From an uncultured Oscillospiraceae bacterium (GTDB lineage: Bacteria > Bacillota_A > Clostridia > Oscillospirales > Oscillospiraceae), in contig CAKTZK010000022.1 of assembly GCA_934635515.1 (NCBI GenBank), positions 1-20,430 of the forward strand: a stretch of DNA of 20,430 nt, read 5' to 3'. A program made the translations under genes and the position numbers. Position 1 is the first letter of the stretch, and every line of letters begins with the position of its first letter. Of this stretch, positions 14,614-20,430 are shown piece by piece. The notes beneath the pieces are model-generated. The model saw only the letters and a list, made by a program, of their open reading frames with translations. It did not search any database and had not been told where the DNA came from.

Positions 14614-15798
14614 TTAGTGCAGATTCTCCCGGATGGTCTGGCACAGTGCGGTGATACCCTGGATGATCTTCTCCTCAGGCATGCAGGAGTAGTTCAGACG
14701 CAGGGTGTTCTCGTGGCCGCCGTTGGGGAAGAAGGAGCCGCCGGGAACGAAGGCAACCTTCTTTTCCAGACACTTCATCTGCAGCTCCTTAGCGTCCATG
14801 TACTCGGGCAGCACCACCCAGGCAAACAAGCCGCCCTCGGGACGGGTGAAGGTGCAGGGCTCAGGCAGCTCCTTGGCCAAGGTCTCCAGCATCACGGCCC
14901 GGCGCTTCTTGTAGCACTCGCGGATGGTGTCCACGTGCTTATCCAGATCGAACATGTCGATCCACTTGGAGGTCTCCATCTGGCCGATGGTGGAAGCCTG
15001 CAGGGAAGCGGCCTGCTCCATAAAGTTGTACTTAGCCAGGATCTCATCGTCGGCGCAGACCCAACCCAGGCGGTAGCCGGGAGCCAGGATCTTGGAGAAG
15101 GTGCCCAGGTAAACCACCAGGCCCTTGGTATCCAGGCTCTTCAGAGCGGGCATGTACTCGCCCTCAAAGCGCAGCTCGCCGTAGGGGTTATCCTCCACCA
15201 CGGGGATCTCGTACTTGTTCACGATGTCCATGAACTTATGACGGCGCTCCAGGTCCCAGGTGCGGCCGGTGGGATTCTGGAAATCGGGGATCACGTAGAT
15301 CATCTTCACCCGCTCGGTGGTGGCCAGGATCTTTTCCAGCTCCTCCATGATCATGCCGCCGTCGTCCGTGGGGACCTCGATGAACTTGGGCTCACAGGCC
15401 TTAAATGCGTTCACGGCGCCCAGATAGGAGGGGCTTTCCAGCAGCACCACATCGCCGGGATTCAGGAACACACGGCCGGAGAAGTCCAGACCCTGCTGAG
15501 AGCCGGAGGTGACCAGAATGTGGTCAGCGTCGGTGTGGATGTTGTTCTTTGCTAGCATACGCTCTGCGATCTGCTGACGCAGGCGGGGGAAACCCTCCGT
15601 AGAAGAATACTGCAGGGCGGCCCGGCCGTTTTCCTTGAGAACAGCCATAGAGGCCTCCATCATCTGCTCCACGGGGAACAGCTCGGGGGCGGGCATGCCG
15701 CCGGCAAAAGAGATAATGTCGGGCTGAGCGGTGAGCTTCAGCAGCTCGCGGATCTCGGAGCCCTTCAGCAGATTCATTCTGTTTGCAAACTGTACCAT
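14614..15798 (-). CDS. PLP-dependent aminotransferase, class I/II (LysN/Aro8-like)
   Basis: A 394-residue fold-type I aminotransferase. Visible motifs are FAGGMPAPELFPVE (31-44), LQYSSTEGFPRLRQQIAERM (62-81), TSGSQQGLDFSGRVFLNPGD (97-116), PDFQNPTGRTW with Asn175, VEDNPYGELRF with Asp203 (pairs with the PLP ring nitrogen), and TFSKILAPGYRLGW with the Schiff-base Lys236 and Arg243. These are typical of the 2-aminoadipate / aromatic aminotransferase group and of the catalytic half of MocR proteins, but no winged-helix domain is present, so it is an enzyme and not a MocR regulator. GGAGGA lies 6 bases before the ATG at 15798; 30 further open codons upstream have no ribosome binding site. The amino donor and acceptor cannot be named from sequence. 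Confidence 0.9.
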   Translation of the reverse strand: MVQFANRMNLLKGSEIRELLKLTAQPDIISFAGGMPAPELFPVEQMMEASMAVLKENGRAALQYSSTEGFPRLRQQIAERMLAKNNIHTDADHILVTSGSQQGLDFSGRVFLNPGDVVLLESPSYLGAVNAFKACEPKFIEVPTDDGGMIMEELEKILATTERVKMIYVIPDFQNPTGRTWDLERRHKFMDIVNKYEIPVVEDNPYGELRFEGEYMPALKSLDTKGLVVYLGTFSKILAPGYRLGWVCADDEILAKYNFMEQAASLQASTIGQMETSKWIDMFDLDKHVDTIRECYKKRRAVMLETLAKELPEPCTFTRPEGGLFAWVVLPEYMDAKELQMKCLEKKVAFVPGGSFFPNGGHENTLRLNYSCMPEEKIIQGITALCQTIRENLH

Positions 15799-15876
15799 AA
15801 TAATTCCTCCTATTTTACTTTCCACTTCCATTTTCCTGCAAGACACGGGTTGACCCCGCATAATCTTACCTTTACC

Positions 15877-15905
15877 ATTTAAGCACATTTTCTCCTGAAA
15901 GTAAA
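15877..15905 (-). promoter_or_regulatory. Promoter of the aminotransferase gene
   Basis: Minus strand: TTTACT (15905-15900), 17 bases, TTAAAT (15882-15877) extended by TGC. It implies a leader of about 70 bases, in which I see no clear regulatory fold. Confidence 0.5.
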
Positions 15906-16012
15906 CTAATGAAATGAAGAAAAGTGCCAGTTTGCCGTGTGGATGGAGATTTTTGGATGAATCACTAAAAATGTATGGGGTACATTTGGCATTTTGACTG
16001 TTGGCCGATCTG

Positions 16013-16041
16013 GGCTATGGGCCGCGGCCTGCGCATATAGT
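16013..16041 (+). promoter_or_regulatory. Possible sigma-E-like promoter of spoIVFA-spoIVFB
   Basis: CATATAGT (16034-16041) resembles the mother-cell sigma-E -10 element, with a poor GGCTATG 14 bases upstream as -35. The alternative sigma-A pair TTGACT (15994-15999) with TATGGG (16016-16021) has a bad -10. It is proposed mainly because the B. subtilis spoIVF operon is sigma-E dependent. Confidence 0.2.
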
Positions 16042-16063
16042 TTTCTGAAAGGGGGCAAGGAAA

Positions 16064-16861
16064 GTGACAGAGTATCAAAATACCAAACGGCAGCCTGCCC
16101 GCAAGCCGGAAAAGCCCATGACCCGCTGGGAGCGGCGGCGTTTGCTGCGGCTGACGGTCAGCGGCATCCTGCTGGTGCTTGTGGTGGCGGTAAAGCTGCT
16201 GATGCCGGATGTGATGAGCCAGTATCGGGAGAAGATCCTGCATCTCATGGGAGAGGACACGGACTTTGTGGCGGCATTTTCTGCCGTGGGTAGGGCTTTT
16301 TCCAGCCAGGGCGGGATAAAAGACACCCTGGAGGATGCCTACATAGCCGTTTTTGGTGAAAAGGAGCCGGAGGAGGCGGCTGCGCCCGCCCCGACGGCAG
16401 CGCAGATCTTTTCCGGCGTGTATGACCCGGAAAACCTGCCGCAGGGGGTGGCACTGGAGCAGAGGGTGCTGGGCTTTGCCTATGTATCCCCCTTGCAGGG
16501 GACCCTGACCTCCGGCTTCGGGTATCGCCTGCACCCCATTTCCGGGGAGGACGGGTTTCACTACGGGGTGGACCTAGACGGCCGGGAGGGCGACGTGATC
16601 CGCGCCTTTGCCGATGGCACCGTGGGCGTGGTGGGCCAGAGCAGCGGCCTGGGAAACTATGTGACCGTGGACCACCCCGGAGGCTTCAGCACCCTCTATG
16701 CCCACTGCCGGTGCGTCACAGCCTCCGCCGGGCAGACGGTCCACCGGGGCGATCTGCTGGCGGAGGTGGGGCAGACCGGGGCTGCCACCGGGCCCCACCT
16801 GCACTTTGAGCTGCACAGCGGCCAGGAATATATAAACCCCATTTATTATGTGGCGGGGTAG
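16064..16861 (+). CDS. spoIVFA: SpoIVFA-like M23 (LytM) membrane protein
   Basis: A 265-residue protein with a basic cytoplasmic N terminus (RWERRRLLR), one membrane helix (residues about 31-48), an extracytoplasmic linker with an acidic/Ala-Pro stretch (EPEEAAAPAPTAAQ), and a C-terminal LytM/M23 domain (about 141-262). B. subtilis SpoIVFA (264 residues) holds the SpoIVFB protease inactive in the outer forespore membrane until the SpoIVB signal. The next gene encodes an SpoIVFB-like protease, which supports this call over SpoIIQ or a plain endopeptidase. The zinc ligands of active M23 enzymes are intact here (His166, Asp170, His245, His247 in GFHYGVDLDG and GPHLHFEL), so it may be catalytic. 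It starts with GTG at 16064 after GGGGGCAAGG. Confidence 0.75.
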   Translation: MTEYQNTKRQPARKPEKPMTRWERRRLLRLTVSGILLVLVVAVKLLMPDVMSQYREKILHLMGEDTDFVAAFSAVGRAFSSQGGIKDTLEDAYIAVFGEKEPEEAAAPAPTAAQIFSGVYDPENLPQGVALEQRVLGFAYVSPLQGTLTSGFGYRLHPISGEDGFHYGVDLDGREGDVIRAFADGTVGVVGQSSGLGNYVTVDHPGGFSTLYAHCRCVTASAGQTVHRGDLLAEVGQTGAATGPHLHFELHSGQEYINPIYYVAG

Positions 16862-17462
16862 GGGCTTTCAAGTCCGGGTGTCGCCTACGGTGCTGCTGCT
16901 CCTGGCGTTGTTTGTGGCGGTGGCGTCGCCTCTGTGCCTGGCGGCTGTGCTGCTGGCGGCTCTGTGCCACGAACTGGGGCATTACGGGGCTCTGCGGCTG
17001 TGCGGCGGACGGCTGGAAGGGGTGAGCGTCTCGGCCTTCGGGGCGCAGATGCGCATCCGGGACCGCCAGCGGCTTTCCTATGGCCGGGAGGCTCTATGCG
17101 TGCTGGCGGGGCCGCTGGTAAATGGCACCCTGGCCTGGCTTTTGGGCCTGGCTGGGGCGTATCGTGACACGCTATACGTATTTGCCGGGGCACAGCTGGT
17201 TTTGTGCGTGTTCAATCTGCTGCCTCTTTCGGCTCTGGACGGGGGCCGGCTGCTGTGGATCGGGGCGGCCTGCCTTACGGACCCTTTCCTGGCGGACAAG
17301 GTGTGCCGAGCGGTGACGCTAACAGCACTCCTGGCCCTGACGGCTCTGGGGGTGGTACTGTGGCTGCGGCTCCGGTCGGGGTTTCTGCTGGTGGGCGTGG
17401 CGGGGATCTTCTGCTGTACGGCCCGGGAATTTATGCTTGCCAATCGGGGCGATAGGGGGTAA
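16848..17462 (+). CDS. spoIVFB: SpoIVFB-like site-2 metalloprotease (M50)
   Basis: A 204-residue intramembrane metalloprotease with about six hydrophobic segments. The zinc motif HELGH is at residues 41-45, inside the second membrane segment, and the third ligand lies in FNLLPLSALDGGRLLW (Asp131). In B. subtilis SpoIVFB cuts pro-sigma-K in the mother cell. This version is about 80 residues shorter and ends right after the membrane core, so it lacks the CBS domain that binds ATP in B. subtilis. The start at 16848 overlaps spoIVFA by 14 bases; no strong ribosome binding site precedes it, so coupling is likely, and a GTG at 16878 is an alternative. A general M50 protease is possible, but the neighbour argues for SpoIVFB. 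Confidence 0.78.
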   Translation: MWRGRGFQVRVSPTVLLLLALFVAVASPLCLAAVLLAALCHELGHYGALRLCGGRLEGVSVSAFGAQMRIRDRQRLSYGREALCVLAGPLVNGTLAWLLGLAGAYRDTLYVFAGAQLVLCVFNLLPLSALDGGRLLWIGAACLTDPFLADKVCRAVTLTALLALTALGVVLWLRLRSGFLLVGVAGIFCCTAREFMLANRGDRG

Positions 17463-17465
17463 AAT
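17437..17465 (+). promoter_or_regulatory. Promoter of the radical SAM operon, inside the end of spoIVFB
   Basis: TTGCCA (17437-17442), 17 bases, TAAAAT (17460-17465). It would give vegetative transcription of the radical SAM genes independent of the sporulation genes upstream. Confidence 0.5.
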
Positions 17466-17479
17466 ATAAGTACTTATAT
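17464..17479. repeat. 16-bp perfect palindrome at the radical SAM transcription start
   Basis: ATATAAGTACTTATAT is identical to its reverse complement. It begins at the end of the predicted -10 and covers the predicted transcription start, an operator-like position. It has no loop, so a DNA-binding dimer site fits better than an RNA hairpin. A 16-bp palindrome somewhere in 20 kb is not very rare by chance; the location is the argument. Confidence 0.45.
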
Positions 17480-17499
17480 AAAATGGGAGATTATGAATA

Positions 17500-19332
17500 T
17501 TGGATAAGAAATTAGAACGCATTTTGCCCCGGGTGCAGAAACCGGCCCGGTACACCGGCGGCGAATACAATGCGGTAAAAAAAGACCCGGCGCAGGTGGA
17601 TACGCGCATTGCTTTCTGCTTCCCGGACACCTACGAGATCGGCATGTCCAACCTGGGTATGCGGATCTTATACGGCGTGATGAACAACATGGACGGCGTG
17701 TGGTGCCAGCGGGTCTTTGCCCCCTGGGGTGACATGGAGGAGGAAATGCGCAAGGCGCAGATCCCTCTGTTTGCCCTGGAGAGCGGCGAGCCCGTCGCGG
17801 ACTTTGACATCGTGGCCTTTTCTGTGGGCTATGAGATGGCCTTCACCGCTATTCTGAATATGCTGGACCTGGCGGGCATCCCTCTGCACAGCGCGGACCG
17901 CACGGGCCTGACGCCGCTGGTCATTGCCGGGGGCACCGCCATGTATAACCCGGAGCCCATCGCCGACTTTATCGACATCGTTAGTCTCGGCGAGGGAGAG
18001 GATGTGACGGTGGAGCTCATTGAGCTGCACCGAAAAGCCAGAAAAGAAGGGTGGAGTAAAGGAGAGTTCCTTCACAGAGCTGCCCAGGTGCCAGGGCTGT
18101 ATGTGCCCAGTCTTTACGCTGTGGAATATAACCCCGACGGCACCGTAAAGGAGATCATTCCCCGGGACGGCGCGCCCAAGGTGGTGCGCAAGCGCATTGT
18201 GGAGGATATGGACAAGTCCTACTACCCGGCCAAGACCATCGTTCCCTCCACGGAGATCGTCCAGGACCGGGTGACCCTGGAGCTGTTCCGGGGCTGCATC
18301 CGCGGCTGCCGCTTCTGCCAGGCGGGCTATGTGTACCGCCCGGTGCGAAACCGCAGCAAGGACCTGTGCGTTCGCTACGGCGTGGAGGCCTGCAACGACT
18401 CCGGCTATCAGGAGGTGACCCTGTCCTCCCTCAGCACCAGCGACTATCCCCAGCTTACGGAGCTGTGCGACGACCTGGAGGAATTTTGCCAGGCCCGCCA
18501 TGTGAATCTGTCCCTTCCCAGCCTGCGGGCGGATAACTTTTCCATGAGCCTTATGCAGCGGCTGGCCAAGGGCCGTAAGTCCGGCCTGACCTTTGCCCCG
18601 GAGGCGGGCACCCAGCGGCTGCGGGATGTCATCAACAAAAATGTGACCCAGGAGGAGCTTTTGGCCTCCTGCCGCACGGCCTTTGCCGGGGGCTATAACG
18701 CCGTGAAGCTCTACTTCATGCTGGGCCTGCCTACGGAGACCGACGAGGATGTTTTGGGCATTGCCGACCTGGCCGCCCGGGTCATGCACGCCTGGCGGGA
18801 GAGCGCGTCCAATAAGCAGCGGGGCGTGCGCATCACCGTGTCCACCTCCTGGTTCGTGCCCAAGCCCCACACGGCTTTCCAGTGGGAGCCGCAGATCTCC
18901 AAGGAGGAGTACGAGCGCCGGGTGAAGCTCCTGCGGGAGGCTATCACCACCAAGACCGTCACCTACAACTGGCACGACTCCGACACCAGTTTTCTGGAGG
19001 CGGTGCTGGCCCGAGGCGACCGAAGAATGTGCAAAGTCTTGGAATCCGCGTGGCGTAAAGGCGCAAAGCTTGACGCCTGGGAAGAATATTTTTCCCTGGA
19101 CCGCTGGCTGGAGGCCTTTGATGAGTGTGGCCTGGACCCCCATTTTTATGCCAATCGTCAGCGGGAGAAGGATGAAGTCATGCCCTGGAGCGTCATTTCC
19201 AGCGGCGTTACGGAGGAGTATCTCTGGCGGGAGTTACAGCAGGCTAAGGCGGGCGTCACCACCCCGGACTGCCGCACCCACTGCAACGCCTGCGGCGCCA
19301 ACCGCATGGTAGGAGGGACTTGCCATGTCTAA
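17500..19332 (+). CDS. TIGR03960 family B12-binding-type/radical SAM protein
   Basis: A 610-residue protein. The N-terminal part (to about residue 230) has the B12-binding-like region typical of the family (VQKPARYTGGEYN; FPDTYEIGMSNLG; SVGYEMAFTAILNMLDLAGIP; VIAGGTAMYNPEPIADFID). The radical SAM domain follows, with CIRGCRFC (Cys266, Cys270, Cys273) binding the 4Fe-4S cluster, and later LTFAPEAGTQRLRDVINKN and YFMLGLPTETDEDV. The C terminus has a Cys cluster (CRTHCNACGANR) conserved in the family. Its substrate is unknown; it nearly always sits with the DUF2344 protein encoded next. The start is TTG at 17500: a stop lies two codons upstream, GGGAGA is 9 bases before, and the nearby ATG at 17493 is in another frame. 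Confidence 0.92.
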   Translation: MDKKLERILPRVQKPARYTGGEYNAVKKDPAQVDTRIAFCFPDTYEIGMSNLGMRILYGVMNNMDGVWCQRVFAPWGDMEEEMRKAQIPLFALESGEPVADFDIVAFSVGYEMAFTAILNMLDLAGIPLHSADRTGLTPLVIAGGTAMYNPEPIADFIDIVSLGEGEDVTVELIELHRKARKEGWSKGEFLHRAAQVPGLYVPSLYAVEYNPDGTVKEIIPRDGAPKVVRKRIVEDMDKSYYPAKTIVPSTEIVQDRVTLELFRGCIRGCRFCQAGYVYRPVRNRSKDLCVRYGVEACNDSGYQEVTLSSLSTSDYPQLTELCDDLEEFCQARHVNLSLPSLRADNFSMSLMQRLAKGRKSGLTFAPEAGTQRLRDVINKNVTQEELLASCRTAFAGGYNAVKLYFMLGLPTETDEDVLGIADLAARVMHAWRESASNKQRGVRITVSTSWFVPKPHTAFQWEPQISKEEYERRVKLLREAITTKTVTYNWHDSDTSFLEAVLARGDRRMCKVLESAWRKGAKLDAWEEYFSLDRWLEAFDECGLDPHFYANRQREKDEVMPWSVISSGVTEEYLWRELQQAKAGVTTPDCRTHCNACGANRMVGGTCHV

Positions 19333-19987
19333 ACTGCGACTGCTATTTATAAAGGAGGGCCCCGCGGCCTACATCTCCCATCTGGATCTACTGCGCACGG
19401 TGCAGCGGGCCTTTCCCCGTACGGAGCTGGAGATCAAGCACAGCAACGGCTACCATCCCCACCCCATCATCTCCATCGTCCTGCCCCTGCCCGTGGGCCA
19501 AAGCAGCCGGTGCGAGCTGCTGGATTTCGAGGTGACCCAGGACACGGACGGCTTCGGCATCGCGGAGAAGCTCAACGAGGGGATGCCTGAGGGCCTGCAT
19601 GTGCTGGAGTGCTACGAGGCCAAGCGCCCGGTGCGGGAGCTGGCGGCTTTGCAGGCGGAGGTCACCTTTGAATATGACAATGGCGTGCCGGAGAACGCCG
19701 CACAAAAGCTGCAAGAGCTGTTTGGCAGGGAGGAGCTTATCATCCAAAAGCGCACCAAGCGCAAGGACTTGGCGGATGTGGACATTGCCCCTATGATCCT
19801 GCGGACAGATTGGCGGGCAGGGGAGAGCGCCCTGGTGGGCACGGTCCTGGTCCAGGCTCAAAACCCCGGGCTGAACCCTCAGCTGCTGGAAAAGGCTGTG
19901 GAGCGATACGCCCCGGAGCTGACTCCGGACTTTACCCGGGTCCGCCGCCTGGAACTGCTGGACCCGGAGGGGAAAATTTTCCGCTGA
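19325..19987 (+). CDS. TIGR03936 family (DUF2344) radical SAM-associated protein
   Basis: A 220-residue cytosolic protein of the DUF2344/TIGR03936 family, always found with or fused to TIGR03960 radical SAM proteins. Visible family features are LRLLFIKEGPAAYISHLDLLRTVQRAFPRTELEIKHSNG..HPIISIVLPLPVGQSSRCELLDFEV and the C-terminal RVRRLELLD. AGGAGGGA (19311-19318) lies 6 bases before the ATG, which overlaps the radical SAM gene by 8 bases. In many Clostridia the next genes are rng and rplU; here rplS follows. The role of the pair is unknown; a link to RNA or ribosome modification has been guessed only from gene order. Confidence 0.92.
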   Translation: MSKLRLLFIKEGPAAYISHLDLLRTVQRAFPRTELEIKHSNGYHPHPIISIVLPLPVGQSSRCELLDFEVTQDTDGFGIAEKLNEGMPEGLHVLECYEAKRPVRELAALQAEVTFEYDNGVPENAAQKLQELFGREELIIQKRTKRKDLADVDIAPMILRTDWRAGESALVGTVLVQAQNPGLNPQLLEKAVERYAPELTPDFTRVRRLELLDPEGKIFR

Positions 19988-19991
19988 AAAC

Positions 19992-20031
19992 GAAAAAAAC
20001 ACTTGCGCTCCGGGCGCAAGTGTGGTATTCT
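19992..20031 (+). promoter_or_regulatory. rplS promoter: A-tract, TTGCGC, extended -10
   Basis: GAAAAAAA (from 19992), TTGCGC (20003-20008), a 17-base spacer, then TATTCT (20026-20031) extended by TGG (20023-20025). It matches the rpsB promoter in A-tract, ACTTGC core, extended -10 and spacing. Confidence 0.75.
19999..20023. repeat. Perfect inverted repeat covering the rplS -35 and spacer
   Basis: ACACTTGCGC (19999-20008) and GCGCAAGTGT (20014-20023) are perfect complements around TCCGG. On the plus strand no T-run follows, so it is a poor terminator for the upstream radical SAM operon. On the minus strand a T-run follows, so it could stop antisense transcription. It overlaps the promoter core exactly. 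Confidence 0.7.
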
Positions 20032-20135
20032 ATACTGGCGTAAAAAGGGCGGTCCTCTGTCGTCGGCGCTCCGAAAGTAAGGAGAGCGCCGCAAAATGGC
20101 GGCATGAACACCTATATTATTAGGAGGAAATATCC
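20032..20135 (+). promoter_or_regulatory. rplS leader, candidate L19 autoregulatory leader
   Basis: About 100 untranslated bases precede rplS. Hairpin A pairs GGCGCT (20065-20070) with AGCGCC (20085-20090), with CC/GG (20071-20072, 20081-20082) able to extend it. Hairpin B pairs GCCGC (20088-20092) with GCGGC (20099-20103). They share bases 20088-20090, so both cannot form fully. L19 leaders (Rfam) are known in Firmicutes; I cannot confirm membership by eye. AGGAGG (20122-20127) lies 8 bases before the start. Confidence 0.4.
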
Positions 20136-20430
20136 ATGGATCTCATCAAGGCTCTCAACGAGAAGCAGCTGCAGGCTGAAAAGCCCCAGGTCAATGTTGG
20201 CGATACCGTCAAGGTACATGTCAAGGTCAAGGAAGGCTCCCGTGAGCGTATCCAGGTCTTCGAGGGCACCGTCATTGCTAAGAAGCACGGCGGCATCGAG
20301 GAAACCATCACCGTCCGTCGCCTGTCCTACGGCGTGGGTGTGGAGAAGGTTTTCCCCGTTCACTCCCCCTCCATCGAGAAGATCGAGACCGTGCGCAGCG
20401 GTTTTGTCCGCCGCGCCAAGCTGTATTACC
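20136..20430 (+). CDS. rplS: Large ribosomal subunit protein bL19 (3' end outside window)
   Basis: Ribosomal protein L19 of the 50S subunit, near the 30S-50S interface. 98 residues are visible of about 115; the frame is open at the window end. It begins [13 protein letters not shown] and shows the family core: [27 protein letters not shown], then [28 protein letters not shown] and RRAKLYY, the start of the conserved KLYYLR. AGGAGG fixes the ATG. It has its own promoter and a leader of about 100 bases. In many Firmicutes it is followed by lepB and rbgA or stands in rpsP-rimM-trmD-rplS; here it is separate from rpsP and trmD, at least upstream. Confidence 0.98.
   Translation, partial: MDLIKALNEKQLQAEKPQVNVGDTVKVHVKVKEGSRERIQVFEGTVIAKKHGGIEETITVRRLSYGVGVEKVFPVHSPSIEKIETVRSGFVRRAKLYY

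Noticed and set aside
14587..15555. A 322-codon plus-strand open frame opposite the aminotransferase
   Set aside because: The minus-strand frame contains all aminotransferase motifs; this one is a His/Gly/Leu-rich shadow that begins inside a terminator.
14614..15798. MocR/GntR-type transcription regulator
   Set aside because: The aminotransferase half is present, but there is no N-terminal winged-helix domain within or before the frame.
15799..15888. 30 extra N-terminal residues for the aminotransferase
   Set aside because: No ribosome binding site or family similarity precedes the longer start, while GGAGGA sits 6 bases before 15798.
1..20430. CRISPR array, tRNA, rRNA, insertion sequence or prophage
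   Set aside because: No regularly spaced repeats, cloverleaf-like genes, transposase or integrase motifs, or phage genes were seen on either strand.

Overview
The window looks like chromosome from a GC-rich, anaerobic, spore-forming Firmicute of class Clostridia, most likely an Oscillospiraceae-type gut bacterium (Flavonifractor / Oscillibacter / Lawsonibacter-like). The grounds are Firmicute-style AGGAGG ribosome binding sites, the spoIVFA-spoIVFB pair, a YlmC/YmxH sporulation protein, a clostridial feoA-feoB-Cys-rich peptide operon, the paired TIGR03960/TIGR03936 radical SAM genes, and oxygen-independent molybdenum hydroxylases. The genus is an inference. No rRNA, tRNA, CRISPR array, transposase or prophage gene is visible.

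Layout. (1) 1-1346: 3' part of typA/bipA, closed by a strong terminator. (2) 1441-3907: a ferrous iron uptake operon (feoA, feoB, 45-residue Cys-rich membrane peptide) with a near-consensus promoter, ATGA overlaps and its own terminator. (3) 3964-4248: ylmC/ymxH-type sporulation gene. (4) 4274-6225: rpsB and tsf, with a structured leader before rpsB and a terminator-like hairpin between the two genes. (5) 6266-6675: a small AT-rich zinc-ribbon protein gene, then a 61-bp inverted-repeat element that doubles as a bidirectional terminator. (6) 6692-14549: a molybdenum hydroxylase locus. mocA (Moco cytidylyltransferase) is divergent from a five-gene operon: Mo subunit, 2Fe-2S subunit, FAD subunit, a second YgfM-type FAD subunit, and a 959-residue XdhD/YgfN-type Mo protein. 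(7) 14556-15905: a class I/II PLP aminotransferase on the minus strand, convergent with the hydroxylase operon and separated from it by two opposed terminators. (8) 16064-17462: spoIVFA-spoIVFB-like genes. (9) 17500-19987: a radical SAM/B12-type protein and its DUF2344 partner. (10) 19992-end: promoter, leader and 5' part of rplS.

The most unusual part is the hydroxylase operon. The first three genes make a textbook XDH-type trimer with all eight Fe-S cysteines and the purine-positioning Glu and Arg. The last gene is a second Mo protein whose fused N-terminal ferredoxin-like domain has lost all eight cysteine ligands, and whose pocket replaces the purine-positioning Glu and Arg with Gln, while the catalytic Glu is kept. 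One operon thus encodes two Mo subunits and two FAD subunits but only one intact 2Fe-2S protein, which suggests a shared electron-transfer subunit and two substrates. MocA, read from a divergent consensus promoter, would supply the cytosine-dinucleotide form of the cofactor. The XdhD/YgfM families are known (E. coli ygf cluster, annotated as putative selenate reductase subunits and linked to anaerobic purine catabolism), but their reaction is not settled.

Regulatory signals that stand out are a promoter architecture shared base for base by rpsB and rplS, a perfect inverted repeat lying in the rplS promoter, a 16-bp perfect palindrome at the start of the radical SAM transcript, and the rpsB-tsf intergenic hairpin. 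No stretch over 300 bases lacks a gene.
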